Source: Eubacteriaceae bacterium CHKCI004
GTDB lineage: Bacteria; Bacillota; Clostridia; Lachnospirales; Lachnospiraceae
Direction: 5' to 3'
DNA: 61,071 nucleotides
Assembly (NCBI GenBank): GCA_900016875.1
Contig: FCNR01000070.1
Location: forward strand, 1 to 61,071
Every line of letters begins with the position of its first letter. The stretch's first letter is position 1. The translations under genes were made by a program, and so were the position numbers. The notes below the pieces were generated by a model, which was given only the letters and a program-made list of their open reading frames with translations, was not told the DNA's origin and searched no databases. This document shows positions 16,615 through 26,054 of this stretch, in pieces.

Positions 16615-16872
16615 TTACTCGTAATCCTCCTTCCATACTTCGGTTCGCAGGCTGTGTATCAGACTGCTCACTTCCTCCGGAGGGAGAATGCAGAGAAGCC
16701 GGCAGATGGTTCTGCCGCTGAAGCCGCTTTTTCCCTTTTCCTGTTCCCAGTAGCTTCGCGGTGAAATGTTAAGTTTTTCCGCCATGCGTTCCTGAGAATA
16801 AGAATTCTCCATGCGGTATTCATAAAGTTTCCTGCTGATAAGAAGATTAAGATCCTTATCTGATTTTTTCAT
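16615..16872 (-). CDS. XRE-family HTH regulator next to capsule locus
   Basis: An 85-aa single-domain HTH protein: LISRKLYEYRMENSYSQERM followed by EKLNISPRSYWEQEKGKSGF. The ribosome site AAGGAAGGG precedes the ATG. It is divergent from the capsule operon, whose promoter lies ~320 bp away, so control of capsule expression is a reasonable guess but unsupported by a visible operator. It ends at the shared terminator with the secreted-protein gene. Confidence 0.8.
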   Translation of the reverse strand: MKKSDKDLNLLISRKLYEYRMENSYSQERMAEKLNISPRSYWEQEKGKSGFSGRTICRLLCILPPEEVSSLIHSLRTEVWKEDYE

Positions 16873-17189
16873 TTGTATCCCTTCCTTTCAAATAAAATTT
16901 TTCTGTTAAGTGGGGGGGTAAGAAAATATTATCTGTCGGGAAGAAAACTTGTTACGATTTACACCTCAGTATTGATTTTATTATTTAAAAATATATCATA
17001 TTTTAATATAAAAATTGCCACTTATGGTTAGGTATTTGTCATTACGAGGACATTTTTTTGTTTTTTTGTAAAAAGGGTGATGAATCCGCATATCAAATGC
17101 AGCCAATGGTTCCTGGGAGTCATGAGTTCCGGAGAGCGTACCATTTGAGAAATGTACATAAAATGCAGGAAAAGTGGTAATATTTGCAG

Positions 17190-17218
17190 TTGAAAAAAGT
17201 AGAAATGCCTGATATTAT
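17190..17218 (+). promoter_or_regulatory. Likely capsule operon promoter
   Basis: TTGAAA (17190-17195), 17 bp, TATTAT (17213-17218), leaving a ~125-nt leader to the first capsule gene. The rest of 16873-17348 is AT-rich with T and A runs, and no gene is evident. Confidence 0.5.
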
Positions 17219-17348
17219 TGAAATCGTGGGTTATATGTCGTTATATAATGCACGAATTATATATAAAATGAATGAAAATGTGCAGAAGACTTCGCAGAAG
17301 AAGGATCTGTGCTGATAAATATGAGGAAACAGGGCAGAGGATAAAAGT

Positions 17349-19667
17349 ATGAAAAAAGAGTCAGAAAGCAGAAGAGAGAGGGAAAGAATCTCTGGCCGCA
17401 AAAAATCAACGGTAAAAAAGATACATATCCAACACTGGAAGGTGATTACCTTCTATCTTGTTATATTCGACATTATCGCAATTAATTTTTCTTATTTTCT
17501 GGGACTGTGGCTGCGTTTTGACGCACGCTACTCCAATATACCGCCGGAATATTTCCATTCATTCCTGGTTTTTAGTCCTTTTTACACGATATTCGTCCTG
17601 GCGGTCTTTTTTGTGCTTCGTTTATATAAGAGTATCTGGCGTTTTGCCAGCTTCAGTGAACTGAACAGGATCTTTGCCGCGTCTGTGATCACCTCCGTGG
17701 TTCATACGGCCGGGATTACACTGTTTGTACAGCGGATGCCGATTTCCTATTATATGATCGGAGCGGTAACGCAGTTTGTGCTGGTCACAGGAGTCCGTTT
17801 CTCTTATCGCTACATCACGCTGCTGCGCAGCCGCCGCGAGAACAACATGCGGGCGAAGCACAACGTCATGGTCATCGGCGCCGGCGCCGCCGGACAGGTG
17901 ATCTTAAAGGAATTAAAGAACTCCGGTCAGCTGGACACGAAGCCGCGCTGCGTCATTGACGACAATCCGAACAAATGGAACCGTTTTATGGAAGGCGTTC
18001 CAATCGTCGGCGGCCGGGAATCCATCCAGAAGGCTGCGCAAAAATACGACATTGACCAGATCCTTTTCGCCATCCCGACGGCTTCGCCGCAGGACCGAAA
18101 GGATATTCTGAACATTTGCAAGGAGACACGCTGCCAGTTAAAAAGCCTCCCTGGCGTTTACCAGCTGGCCAACGGCGATGTTTCTCTGAGCAAGATGAAG
18201 GCCGTAGCTGTGGAAGATCTGCTGGGCCGCGACCCGATCAAGGTCAACATGGACGAAATCTTCCAGTACCTGAAAGGGAAAGTCATCCTGGTCACAGGCG
18301 GAGGCGGCTCGATCGGCAGCGAGCTCTGCCGCCAGATTGCCGCCCACGAGCCAAAGCAGCTGATCATCTTTGACATTTACGAAAACAATGCTTACGACAT
18401 CGAACAGGAATTAAAACGAAAATATAAAGATCTGAACCTGGTGGTGCTCATCGGCTCCGTCCGCGACAGCCGCCGCATCAACATGGTTTTTGAACAGTAC
18501 AAACCGGACATCGTCTACCATGCGGCCGCTCACAAGCACGTGCCGCTCATGGAGACCAGCCCGAACGAGGCCATTAAGAACAACGTCATCGGCACCTACA
18601 AGACGGCCTACGCCGCCTTAAAGTACGGCGCGCAGCGCTTTGTCCTCATCAGCACCGACAAAGCTGTGAATCCGACTAACATCATGGGCGCCAGCAAGCG
18701 TCTCTGCGAGATGGTCATCCAGAGCATGGACGCCGTCAGCAAAGAAGGCCGCATCGACCTGCTGCCGTTCATCCACGCCCATAAGGACAAACAGATTGAC
18801 GGGCAGGTTGTTTATGACCCGATGGACCATATGGCCGTATACGGCGGCGCAGGGGCCTCAGAACGGGGCTCTTCAAACGGAGCCGCCCGGGATGCCGGAG
18901 AATCCGCAGATTCTGCCGCGACTGCCCGGGAAAACAGCGCAGCGGCAGCACAGACAGCCGCCGCAGGACGGAAATCCGGTCTCCGCATTGAGAGCGTCAA
19001 AAACCAGGACAGAACGGGCACCCAGTTCGTAGCCGTCCGCTTTGGAAATGTACTGGGTAGCAATGGCTCCGTCATCCCGCTCTTCAAAAAACAGATTGAA
19101 GCCGGCGGCCCGGTGACCGTCACCCATCCGGACATCGTCCGCTACTTCATGACCATACCGGAAGCTGTCAGCCTCGTGCTGCAGGCCGGCACCTACGCCT
19201 GGGGCGGCGAGATCTTCGTCCTCGACATGGGCGAACCAGTCAAGATCGACACCCTGGCCCGCAACCTGATCAAGCTGTCCGGCTATGAGCCGGACACCGA
19301 GATACCGATCGTCTACACGGGCTTGCGCAGCGGCGAGAAACTCTACGAAGAGAAACTGATGGCCGAAGAAGGCCTCAAAAAGACCGACAACGAACTCATC
19401 CATATCGGCAAGCCGATTCCGTTCGACACCGAGCAGTTCCTCCGCGACCTGGAAGAGCTGGCCAAGGCCAGCTACGAAAACAGCGGCGATATCGTAAAAC
19501 TGGTGGAGCGCATCGTGCCGACCTTCCACCCGGTAGGCAAAAATCCGACCGGCGAAGAGCGCCCGCTTCCAAAGAAAGCGCAGAAAGAAACAAGCGCATC
19601 AATTGGAGAAGCTGTTTACGCCAGACCGCAGAAAGCGCAGGCAGTGGCAGCGGTAACGAATGGGTGA
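17349..19667 (+). CDS. Membrane-bound UDP-sugar 4,6-dehydratase (PglF/CapD/WbpM type)
   Basis: A 772-aa protein. Four N-terminal membrane helices (about 25-150) lead into a CoA-binding-like Rossmann domain (VMVIGAGAAGQVILKELK). The catalytic extended-SDR domain follows: NAD site VTGGGGSIGSELCRQ, LISTDKAVNPT, and NIMGASKR where Met replaces the usual Tyr, as is normal for this dehydratase family. It makes a 4-keto-6-deoxy sugar nucleotide, usually from UDP-GlcNAc, at the membrane. Odd: residues ~475-557 are an Ala/Ser-rich low-complexity insert before FVAVRFGNVLGSNG; relatives have only a short acidic linker there. The gene is GC-rich compared with the AT-rich distal operon genes, so it belongs to the conserved backbone of the locus. 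Confidence 0.88.
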   Translation: MKKESESRRERERISGRKKSTVKKIHIQHWKVITFYLVIFDIIAINFSYFLGLWLRFDARYSNIPPEYFHSFLVFSPFYTIFVLAVFFVLRLYKSIWRFASFSELNRIFAASVITSVVHTAGITLFVQRMPISYYMIGAVTQFVLVTGVRFSYRYITLLRSRRENNMRAKHNVMVIGAGAAGQVILKELKNSGQLDTKPRCVIDDNPNKWNRFMEGVPIVGGRESIQKAAQKYDIDQILFAIPTASPQDRKDILNICKETRCQLKSLPGVYQLANGDVSLSKMKAVAVEDLLGRDPIKVNMDEIFQYLKGKVILVTGGGGSIGSELCRQIAAHEPKQLIIFDIYENNAYDIEQELKRKYKDLNLVVLIGSVRDSRRINMVFEQYKPDIVYHAAAHKHVPLMETSPNEAIKNNVIGTYKTAYAALKYGAQRFVLISTDKAVNPTNIMGASKRLCEMVIQSMDAVSKEGRIDLLPFIHAHKDKQIDGQVVYDPMDHMAVYGGAGASERGSSNGAARDAGESADSAATARENSAAAAQTAAAGRKSGLRIESVKNQDRTGTQFVAVRFGNVLGSNGSVIPLFKKQIEAGGPVTVTHPDIVRYFMTIPEAVSLVLQAGTYAWGGEIFVLDMGEPVKIDTLARNLIKLSGYEPDTEIPIVYTGLRSGEKLYEEKLMAEEGLKKTDNELIHIGKPIPFDTEQFLRDLEELAKASYENSGDIVKLVERIVPTFHPVGKNPTGEERPLPKKAQKETSASIGEAVYARPQKAQAVAAVTNG

Positions 19668-19777
19668 GGGGAGTTAACTGGAAAATGTGACGACAAAATG
19701 TACATAAACGCACATCGGTGATATAATGTACCATGTTGGCCAATACATTTTCTAAGAAATAAAAAGAGGAACCGAAA

Positions 19778-20071
19778 ATGGAATTTCAGGCATTTAAAAA
19801 TAAAATATGGCTTTCTTCCCCTACCATGCACGGGGAAGAATTAAAATATGTGACAGAAGCCTACGAGACCAACTGGATGTCCACAGTGGGCGCCAACATC
19901 AACGAAATTGAACGCATCGTATGCGAAAAGCTGGGCTGCGGCCACGCAGTGGCTTTATCTGCAGGAACAGCGTCTCTGCACATGGCAGTGAAGCTGGCGG
20001 GAGAGCGAATATATGGCCAGACGCAGTTGGGAAAAGGGGCATTGGACGGGCACCGGGTGATAACTGTATAA
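19778..20071 (+). pseudogene. Truncated DegT/DnrJ/EryC1/StrS aminotransferase
   Basis: The first ~97 residues of a PLP-dependent sugar aminotransferase that is normally ~400 aa: IWLSSPTMHGEELKYVTEAY, NWMSTVGANINEIE and HAVALSAGTASLHMAVKLAG are intact. After GALDGHRVITV a stop follows, where relatives continue with xxDMTFDATVNP. The PLP lysine is missing, so it is inactive. An AGAGGA site precedes the ATG. It lies at the boundary between GC-rich backbone and AT-rich variable capsule genes, so it was probably cut when the variable cassette was exchanged. The full-length aminotransferase at 22899 may replace it. Confidence 0.85.
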
Positions 20072-20089
20072 TAGGGACAACCAAGAAAA

Positions 20090-20110
20090 AACCTTGATTT
20101 TTCAAGGGTT
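20090..20110. repeat. Hairpin at the truncation junction
   Basis: AACCTTGA and TCAAGG(g)TT around TTTT form a stem-loop directly after the broken aminotransferase, possibly part of the inserted sequence. Confidence 0.45.
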
Positions 20111-20111
20111 T

Positions 20112-20461
20112 CACGAGTTTAGGCCAAGTCCCGAAATTGAAATTTTCTACGGATTGGAGGTAAATTCGAGTACCCGGAGAGGTTGAGATGGCTTCTTGGA
20201 TACTCTTGGGTTGACCCACAATGCAGAGTAGAAAAATTCAATAAGGAGGTAAAGGCTTAGCTCACTTGTTTCTTTTGGAGACAGTGGGCTATTAGCCGTT
20301 GGAGGAAAACCACTGTACGTTCTATTGCGGTAAATTACAGATTAAAAAATAAGTTTTATAAAGATTCAAACAGATAAGCCTTCGAAACAATAAAGAACTA
20401 AGTTCTGAATATGAATGCTTTGATAGAAAAATAGATAAATGTAAAAACAGAGGACAAAAAC
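20112..20461 (+). mobile_element. Non-coding insert, possible group II intron 3' remnant
   Basis: No gene is visible here. Near the end, AGCCGTT (20294-20300), GGAGGAAAACC and TACGTTCT (20316-20323) resemble a group II intron domain V (GAGCCGU, GAAA-type loop, ACGGUUC) with one G missing. A 6-bp stem CAGTGG/CCACTG overlaps it. If correct, this is a dead 3' fragment without the reverse transcriptase. An unused ribosome-site-like AAGGAGGT lies near 20243. Confidence 0.35.
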
Positions 20462-21547
20462 ATGCAACACATAGATTTGGCAAATAAAAAAATATTGATT
20501 ACCGGGGCAGCCGGATTTATAGGTTCTTATCTGGTACAGGAAATATTAAGGACGGTTACACCCGTTACAGTAATCGGTATTGATAATATGAATGACTATT
20601 ATGATGTGTCTATCAAGGAGTACCGATTAAAAGAAATTGAAAAACAGGCGGCAGCACATCCGGAATCTTCCTGGGTATTTGTCAAAGCGGATATTTCCGA
20701 TAAGTCAGTGGTGGATGTCTTGTTCCAGATTTATAAACCGGAAATTGTAGTAAATCTGGCGGCGCAAGCGGGTGTACGCTACAGCATTACCAATCCGGAC
20801 GTTTACATCAGTTCTAATCTGAATGGCTTCTACAATATTTTAGAAGCCTGTCGTCACTCCTACGATAATGGAGCTAAAGGCGTGGAACATCTGGTATACG
20901 CTTCTTCCTCTTCTGTATATGGTGGAAACACGAAAGTTCCGTTCTCTACAGAGGATAAGGTGGATCATCCGGTAAGCCTCTATGCGGCTACAAAGAAAAG
21001 CAATGAGCTGTTGGCTCATGCATACAGTAAACTTTATAACATCCCGTCTACAGGTCTTCGGTTCTTTACCGTCTATGGCCCGGCCGGCAGGCCGGATATG
21101 GCTTATTTCGGTTTTACCAATAAATTACTGAAAGGCGAGAAGATTCAGATTTTCAACTACGGAAATTGTAAACGGGACTTTACCTATGTAGATGATATTG
21201 TCCATGGAGTGAAATTGGTTATGCAGGCTCCGCCGGAAAAGAAAGTGGGAGAAGATGGTCTTCCTGTACCACCGTATGCCCTATACAACATCGGAAACAG
21301 TAATCCGGAAAACTTGTTAGATTTTGTGGATATTCTGCAGCAGGAATTGATCCGGGCAAAAGTGCTGCCGGAGAATTATGACTTTGACGCACATAAAGAA
21401 CTGGTTCCTATGCAGGCGGGGGATGTCCCGATTACTTATGCAGACACCAGTGCGCTTGAAAAAGACTTTGGCTTCAGACCTAATACAAGTTTAAGAGAAG
21501 GGCTTCGGCGCTTTGCTGAGTGGTATAAGAAATTTTACAAGATATAG
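20462..21547 (+). CDS. UDP-glucuronate 4-epimerase (CapI type)
   Basis: A 361-aa extended-SDR enzyme that converts UDP-glucuronate to UDP-galacturonate for capsule synthesis in the cytoplasm. NAD site ITGAAGFIGSYLV is near the N-terminus. The family marker NMNDYYDVSIKEYRL follows, then AAQAGVRYSI, VYASSSSVYGG, the catalytic pair in SLYAATKKSNE (YxxxK), and RFFTVYGPAGRPDMA typical of CapI/LspL. Length is normal. It starts the AT-richer variable part of the locus and is followed 52 bp later by ugd, which supplies its substrate. Confidence 0.88.
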   Translation: MQHIDLANKKILITGAAGFIGSYLVQEILRTVTPVTVIGIDNMNDYYDVSIKEYRLKEIEKQAAAHPESSWVFVKADISDKSVVDVLFQIYKPEIVVNLAAQAGVRYSITNPDVYISSNLNGFYNILEACRHSYDNGAKGVEHLVYASSSSVYGGNTKVPFSTEDKVDHPVSLYAATKKSNELLAHAYSKLYNIPSTGLRFFTVYGPAGRPDMAYFGFTNKLLKGEKIQIFNYGNCKRDFTYVDDIVHGVKLVMQAPPEKKVGEDGLPVPPYALYNIGNSNPENLLDFVDILQQELIRAKVLPENYDFDAHKELVPMQAGDVPITYADTSALEKDFGFRPNTSLREGLRRFAEWYKKFYKI

Positions 21548-21599
21548 AGATTAACAATATCGGAACTGAAAATTGGTGAGGAGTGGAAGGAGAAAAACA

Positions 21600-22838
21600 G
21601 TGAACAGAAAGATTGCAGTTGCTGGCACCGGATATGTTGGTTTGTCATTGGCGGTGCTTTTAGCGCAGCACAACAAGGTTACAGCGGTAGATATTATTCC
21701 GGATAAAGTGGAGCTGATTAACAACAAGAAATCGCCCATACAAGATGATTATATAGAAAAGTATCTGACTGAAAAAGAATTGGATTTAACAGCGACGCTA
21801 AATGCAGAGGAAGCGTACAAGGACGCTGAATACGTTATTATTGCTGCACCTACAAACTATGATAGCAAGAAAAACTATTTCGATACATCGGCAGTGGAAA
21901 CGGTAATCAATCTTGTTATGCGTTCCAATCCGGACGCAATTATGGTAATCAAGTCAACCATCCCGGTGGGATACACAGAGAGCATCAGGAAAAAGACAGG
22001 AAGCAAAAATATTCTGTTCAGTCCGGAATTCCTTCGGGAATCCAAGGCACTTTACGATAACCTGTATCCCAGCCGGATTATCGTTGGCACAGATCAGCAA
22101 GACGAGCGGCTTGTAAATGCAGCACATGAATTTGCCGCATTACTGCAGGAAGGGGCAATCAAAGAGAATATTGATACGCTCTTCATGGGATTTACAGAGG
22201 CAGAGGCTGTGAAGCTGTTTGCCAACACCTATCTTGCGCTGCGTGTCAGCTATTTCAATGAGTTGGACACTTATGCGGAAATGAAGGGGCTGAATACCCA
22301 GCAGATTATTAATGGCGTATGTCTTGATCCGAGAATTGGCGACCACTACAATAATCCTTCTTTTGGATACGGTGGGTATTGTCTGCCGAAAGATACAAAA
22401 CAGCTTCTGGCTAATTATGAAGATGTGCCGGAAAACCTGATTGAAGCAATTGTGGAGAGTAACCGGACACGAAAAGACTTTATCGCTGATCGTGTGCTGG
22501 AGATTGCCGGGGCTTATGAAGCCAATGACAGCTGGGACGCTTCCAAAGAAAAAGAGGTAGTTGTGGGAGTGTATCGGCTTACCATGAAGAGTAATTCGGA
22601 CAACTTCCGTCAGAGTAGTATACAGGGTGTCATGAAGCGAATAAAGGCAAAAGGAGCAACGGTAATCATTTATGAACCGACATTAGAAAATGGAAGTACA
22701 TTTTTCGGAAGTAGGGTTGTAAATGATTTGTCAGAGTTTAAAAGACAGAGTAAAGCCATCATTGCAAACAGGTACGATAGTTGCTTGGATGATGTGAAGG
22801 GAAAAGTTTATACCCGTGATTTGTATCAGAGAGATTAG
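21600..22838 (+). CDS. ugd: UDP-glucose 6-dehydrogenase
   Basis: A 412-aa nucleotide-sugar dehydrogenase oxidising UDP-glucose to UDP-glucuronate with two NAD. N-terminal Rossmann [20 protein letters not shown]; central [20 protein letters not shown]; catalytic Cys in [14 protein letters not shown]-terminal domain [20 protein letters not shown]. The start is taken as GTG 21600 because GGAAGGAG lies 7 nt upstream; the frame to 21573 has no ribosome site. It feeds the adjacent 4-epimerase, so the capsule probably contains glucuronate or galacturonate. Confidence 0.88.
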   Translation: MNRKIAVAGTGYVGLSLAVLLAQHNKVTAVDIIPDKVELINNKKSPIQDDYIEKYLTEKELDLTATLNAEEAYKDAEYVIIAAPTNYDSKKNYFDTSAVETVINLVMRSNPDAIMVIKSTIPVGYTESIRKKTGSKNILFSPEFLRESKALYDNLYPSRIIVGTDQQDERLVNAAHEFAALLQEGAIKENIDTLFMGFTEAEAVKLFANTYLALRVSYFNELDTYAEMKGLNTQQIINGVCLDPRIGDHYNNPSFGYGGYCLPKDTKQLLANYEDVPENLIEAIVESNRTRKDFIADRVLEIAGAYEANDSWDASKEKEVVVGVYRLTMKSNSDNFRQSSIQGVMKRIKAKGATVIIYEPTLENGSTFFGSRVVNDLSEFKRQSKAIIANRYDSCLDDVKGKVYTRDLYQRD

Positions 22839-22898
22839 TAAAAAAATAGGGGAATTTACCCTACAGGTCATAAAAATAATTGAGGAGAGTTATTCATT

Positions 22899-24122
22899 AT
22901 GGAAAAGAGGAGTATTTCGTTTAGTCCGCCGGATATTTCAGAACTTGAGATTCAGGAAGTTTGTGAGGCGCTTCGTTCCGGATGGATTACTACAGGCCCT
23001 CGTGTGAAAGAATTTGAAAAGCGATTGGCGAATTACGTTCACACCAATAAGGTAGTCTGCCTTGGCTCCGCTACAGCGGCAGAGGAATTAATCCTTCGCT
23101 TACTTGGAATTGGCGAGGGAGACGAAATTCTGGTGCCGGCATATACATACACTTCTTCCGCCTCTGCGGCAATTCATGTGGGCGCTACAGTGAAATTTAT
23201 TGATTCACAACCGGATTCCTGTGAAATGGATTATGACGCCATGGAAGCCGCTATTACAGAAAAAACGAAAGCAGTAATTCCTGTTGATTTGGGGGGTGTT
23301 GTTTGTAATTATGATCGGATTTACGAAGCGGTTGAAAACAAAAGGAATCTGTTCAAACCATCCAATGATATTCAGGAAGCTATAGGTCGTGTAGCTGTTG
23401 TGGCGGATTGTGCCCATGCGCTGGGGGCATCTTGGCACGGGAAGATGGCAGGAGAGATTGCGGATTTTTCTTCTTTTTCTTTTCATGCGGTAAAAAATCT
23501 GACGACTGCAGAAGGCGGAGCTGCCACATGGAGAAGCATACCGGGAATAGATGACGAAGAGCTGTATCATCAATTCCAGTTATACAGTTTACATGGGCAG
23601 TCGAAGGATGCTCTGGCAAAAACACAGCTTGGCGCATGGGAATATGATGTTGTCGGCCCATGGTATAAATGCAATATGACAGATATTATGGGAGCCATTG
23701 GCTTGCGGCAGTTGGATCGCTATCCTGAATTGCTTTCCAGACGAAAAGAAATTATTGAAAAATATGATGCTGTATGTGATGAGATAGGTGTAAAGCACTT
23801 GATTCATTATGGAGAGGATTGTCAGTCCTCCGGGCATTTATATTTAGCGAGAGTTCCGGGAATTAGCTGTGAACAGAGAAATGAAATTATTGTTAAGATG
23901 GCCGAGCAAGGGATTGCGTGCAATGTGCATTATAAGCCATTGCCTATGATGACTGCATATAAGAAATATGGGTGGGATATCAAGGACTTCCCTAATGCAT
24001 ATCACTATTTCAAGGAGGAAATAACCTTACCTTTACATACAAAATTGACGGATGAGGACGCAGAGTATGTGATAGGGAATTTTAGAAGAGTACTTGAAGC
24101 GAGTAAGGAGAATAAAGAATGA
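22899..24122 (+). CDS. DegT/DnrJ/EryC1/StrS sugar aminotransferase (PglE-like)
   Basis: A 407-aa PLP-dependent aminotransferase acting on a 4-keto sugar nucleotide. RSGWITTGPRVKEFEKRLAN marks the N-terminus, ILVPAYTYTSSASAAIHVGA and VADCAHALGASWHGK are family blocks, and the PLP Lys is in FSFHAVKNLTTAEGG. Its substrate is probably the product of the membrane 4,6-dehydratase at the start of the operon, giving a 4-amino-4,6-dideoxy sugar. It overlaps the ATP-grasp gene by 4 nt, so the two are tightly coupled. Complete and normal in length. Confidence 0.87.
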   Translation: MEKRSISFSPPDISELEIQEVCEALRSGWITTGPRVKEFEKRLANYVHTNKVVCLGSATAAEELILRLLGIGEGDEILVPAYTYTSSASAAIHVGATVKFIDSQPDSCEMDYDAMEAAITEKTKAVIPVDLGGVVCNYDRIYEAVENKRNLFKPSNDIQEAIGRVAVVADCAHALGASWHGKMAGEIADFSSFSFHAVKNLTTAEGGAATWRSIPGIDDEELYHQFQLYSLHGQSKDALAKTQLGAWEYDVVGPWYKCNMTDIMGAIGLRQLDRYPELLSRRKEIIEKYDAVCDEIGVKHLIHYGEDCQSSGHLYLARVPGISCEQRNEIIVKMAEQGIACNVHYKPLPMMTAYKKYGWDIKDFPNAYHYFKEEITLPLHTKLTDEDAEYVIGNFRRVLEASKENKE

Positions 24123-25348
24123 CAAATACAGTATTGATTCTTGGCGCAAATAGTTTACAGTTACCATTGATAGAGAAGGCTAATGAATTGGGATATAAAA
24201 CCCTTGTTGTATCTCCTGTAACTGATGAGCCAGGTCATGAGATCGCTACATATTCGGAAGCATGTGATGTTGTTGATGAAGAGGGAGTTCTTAAATTGGC
24301 AAAAAAATACGATATATGCGGTATTATTACTGATCAGACTGATCTCCCGGTTAGAACAATGGCGTACGTTGCAAATCAGCTTGGTTTACCAGGAAACGAT
24401 TATGAAGTGGCAAAAATTTTTACCGATAAGTATCTCATGAGAGAAAAATGTAAAGAAATTGGTGTAAAAACTGTTGAGTATAAAATGTGCAAGACCCTTG
24501 AAGAAGCGAATGCTTTTTATGATGGTTTAAATCGGGATGTTATATTGAAACCGGTTGATAATCAAGGGAGCAAAGGCGTATATAAAGTGTCTTCAAGAGC
24601 GGAATTAGAAAAAAGATTTTTGGAAGCAATAAAATACTCTAGAAGTGGTAGTGTGCTAGTGGAAGAGTATATTGTTGGACGTGAGTTTGTTGTCGAGGGA
24701 ATTGCTGTAAATTATGAGTATGAAAACTTATGTTGTGGGGATACGGATTATTTCGATATTCCGGATGTGTTTTCTGCTACAAAAAGAGAGTTTCCGTCAA
24801 TTGCAGATCCTAAAATTATAAATAAGGTGCTTGACATTAACAAAAAAATAGCAAAAGGATTTGGATTCAAGCAAGGAATTACTCACGGTGAATATATTTT
24901 GGATGGTCAAGATGTAATTTTGCTCGAAATCGCTGGGAGAGGTGGCGGGGTCTTTATTTCTTCCGATTTGATTCATTTGCAGACCGGATTGGAGACTGAA
25001 GAATTTCTACTTGGTGTTGCAACTGGGAAAATTAATAAGATTCCAGATTTTTCATGGCAAAATAAAAGTTGTTGTTATATCTCCTTTTTCCTGCGGCAAG
25101 GAGAGGTGGTGGAGATTCGTGGAATGAAAGAGGTAATTGATCTGCCTTATACATACCACAACAATTTTGAAACGCTGAAAGTAGGGCAAACAATAAAAAC
25201 AAATTCGGATAAGACAAGTCGTTTTTTTGTGATTATTGAGGCTGATAATCATGATAAACTTATGGAGAGAAGAGAGCATATTAAAGAACTGTTAACAGTC
25301 AAAATCAAAAATGATGTTGGGATTATTGATGGAATAATCTGGGAGTAA
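24119..25348 (+). CDS. ATP-grasp ligase of the capsule pathway
   Basis: A 409-aa ATP-grasp enzyme resembling the CPSase large-chain fold. The N-terminus is a pre-ATP-grasp domain (VLILGANSLQLPLIEKANEL). ATP-binding parts include DVILKPVDNQGSKGVYKV and SVLVEEYIVGREFVVEGIAV; the Mg-binding end reads GEYILDGQDVILLEIAGRGG. Such enzymes join a carboxylate to an amine. Sited between a 4-aminotransferase and a NeuD-type acyltransferase, it may attach an acyl or amino-acid group to the new sugar amine, which is inference. Its start overlaps the aminotransferase stop (ATGA), and the next gene begins 5 bp after its stop. Confidence 0.8.
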   Translation: MTNTVLILGANSLQLPLIEKANELGYKTLVVSPVTDEPGHEIATYSEACDVVDEEGVLKLAKKYDICGIITDQTDLPVRTMAYVANQLGLPGNDYEVAKIFTDKYLMREKCKEIGVKTVEYKMCKTLEEANAFYDGLNRDVILKPVDNQGSKGVYKVSSRAELEKRFLEAIKYSRSGSVLVEEYIVGREFVVEGIAVNYEYENLCCGDTDYFDIPDVFSATKREFPSIADPKIINKVLDINKKIAKGFGFKQGITHGEYILDGQDVILLEIAGRGGGVFISSDLIHLQTGLETEEFLLGVATGKINKIPDFSWQNKSCCYISFFLRQGEVVEIRGMKEVIDLPYTYHNNFETLKVGQTIKTNSDKTSRFFVIIEADNHDKLMERREHIKELLTVKIKNDVGIIDGIIWE

Positions 25349-25353
25349 AGAGC

Positions 25354-26037
25354 ATGAAAGATATTTTTATTCTTGGAGCAACGAAGTATTCTTTTATGAT
25401 ACAACGGTTTATAGAGCAAGAGAAGCAATATCGAGTTCTTGGATATACTGTTAATGAGGCATATATTCAGGATGTTAAATCAGAGTGCGACAAAAGAGGT
25501 GTGAAGCTTTATGCACTAGAAAATTTAAAAAGGTATTGCTCCCCCAATATGCCAATTTGGATCCTTAATACAGTAGGATATACGGATATGAATCGGACAC
25601 GTGAAAGGTTATCTATACAATGCCAACAATTAGGCTATCAGTTTGTCAATTTCATATCTGATCGAGCGATTGTTTTGTCAGAAATAGAAGGGGCAGGAAA
25701 TATTGTATTCCCAGGTGCGTATATAGGAACGGATGTTTCTATAGGAAACAATAATGTTTTTTATACAGGTGTAGTAATGACACATGATATTGCCATAGGA
25801 AACAATAATTTCGTTGCAGCAAATGTAACAGTGGGTGGAGAGGTAGAAATTGGTAACAATTGTTTCATCGGAATGGGCTCTACATTGCGAAATAGAATAA
25901 AGGTTGCAAATTACAGCCTTATTGGTGCTTCTTGTTATTTGTCTCATAATACACATGAGAGAGAAGTAGTAGTACCTGCTAAATCTTTGACACTCGAGAA
26001 AAACAGTTTTGAAGTGAGATTGACTCCAAAATCCTAA
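25354..26037 (+). CDS. NeuD/PglD-like sugar O/N-acetyltransferase
   Basis: A 227-aa protein with an N-terminal Rossmann-like sugar-nucleotide domain (IFILGATKYSFMIQRFIEQE) and a C-terminal left-handed beta-helix of hexapeptide repeats from about residue 112 (GAGNIVFPGAYIGTDVSIGN, NNNFVAANVTVGGEVEIGNN). The catalytic His is likely in MTHDIAIGNN. By analogy to PglD it would acetylate the 4-amino group made by the aminotransferase. It follows the ATP-grasp gene by 5 bp and precedes the initiating transferase, the usual bacillosamine-type order. Confidence 0.82.
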   Translation: MKDIFILGATKYSFMIQRFIEQEKQYRVLGYTVNEAYIQDVKSECDKRGVKLYALENLKRYCSPNMPIWILNTVGYTDMNRTRERLSIQCQQLGYQFVNFISDRAIVLSEIEGAGNIVFPGAYIGTDVSIGNNNVFYTGVVMTHDIAIGNNNFVAANVTVGGEVEIGNNCFIGMGSTLRNRIKVANYSLIGASCYLSHNTHEREVVVPAKSLTLEKNSFEVRLTPKS

Positions 26038-26054
26038 ATTTATGAGGTAAGAGC

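Noticed and set aside
18873-19529. 218-codon minus-strand frame inside the dehydratase gene
   Set aside because: GC-rich third positions of the sense gene create long antisense frames; no motifs or start signal.
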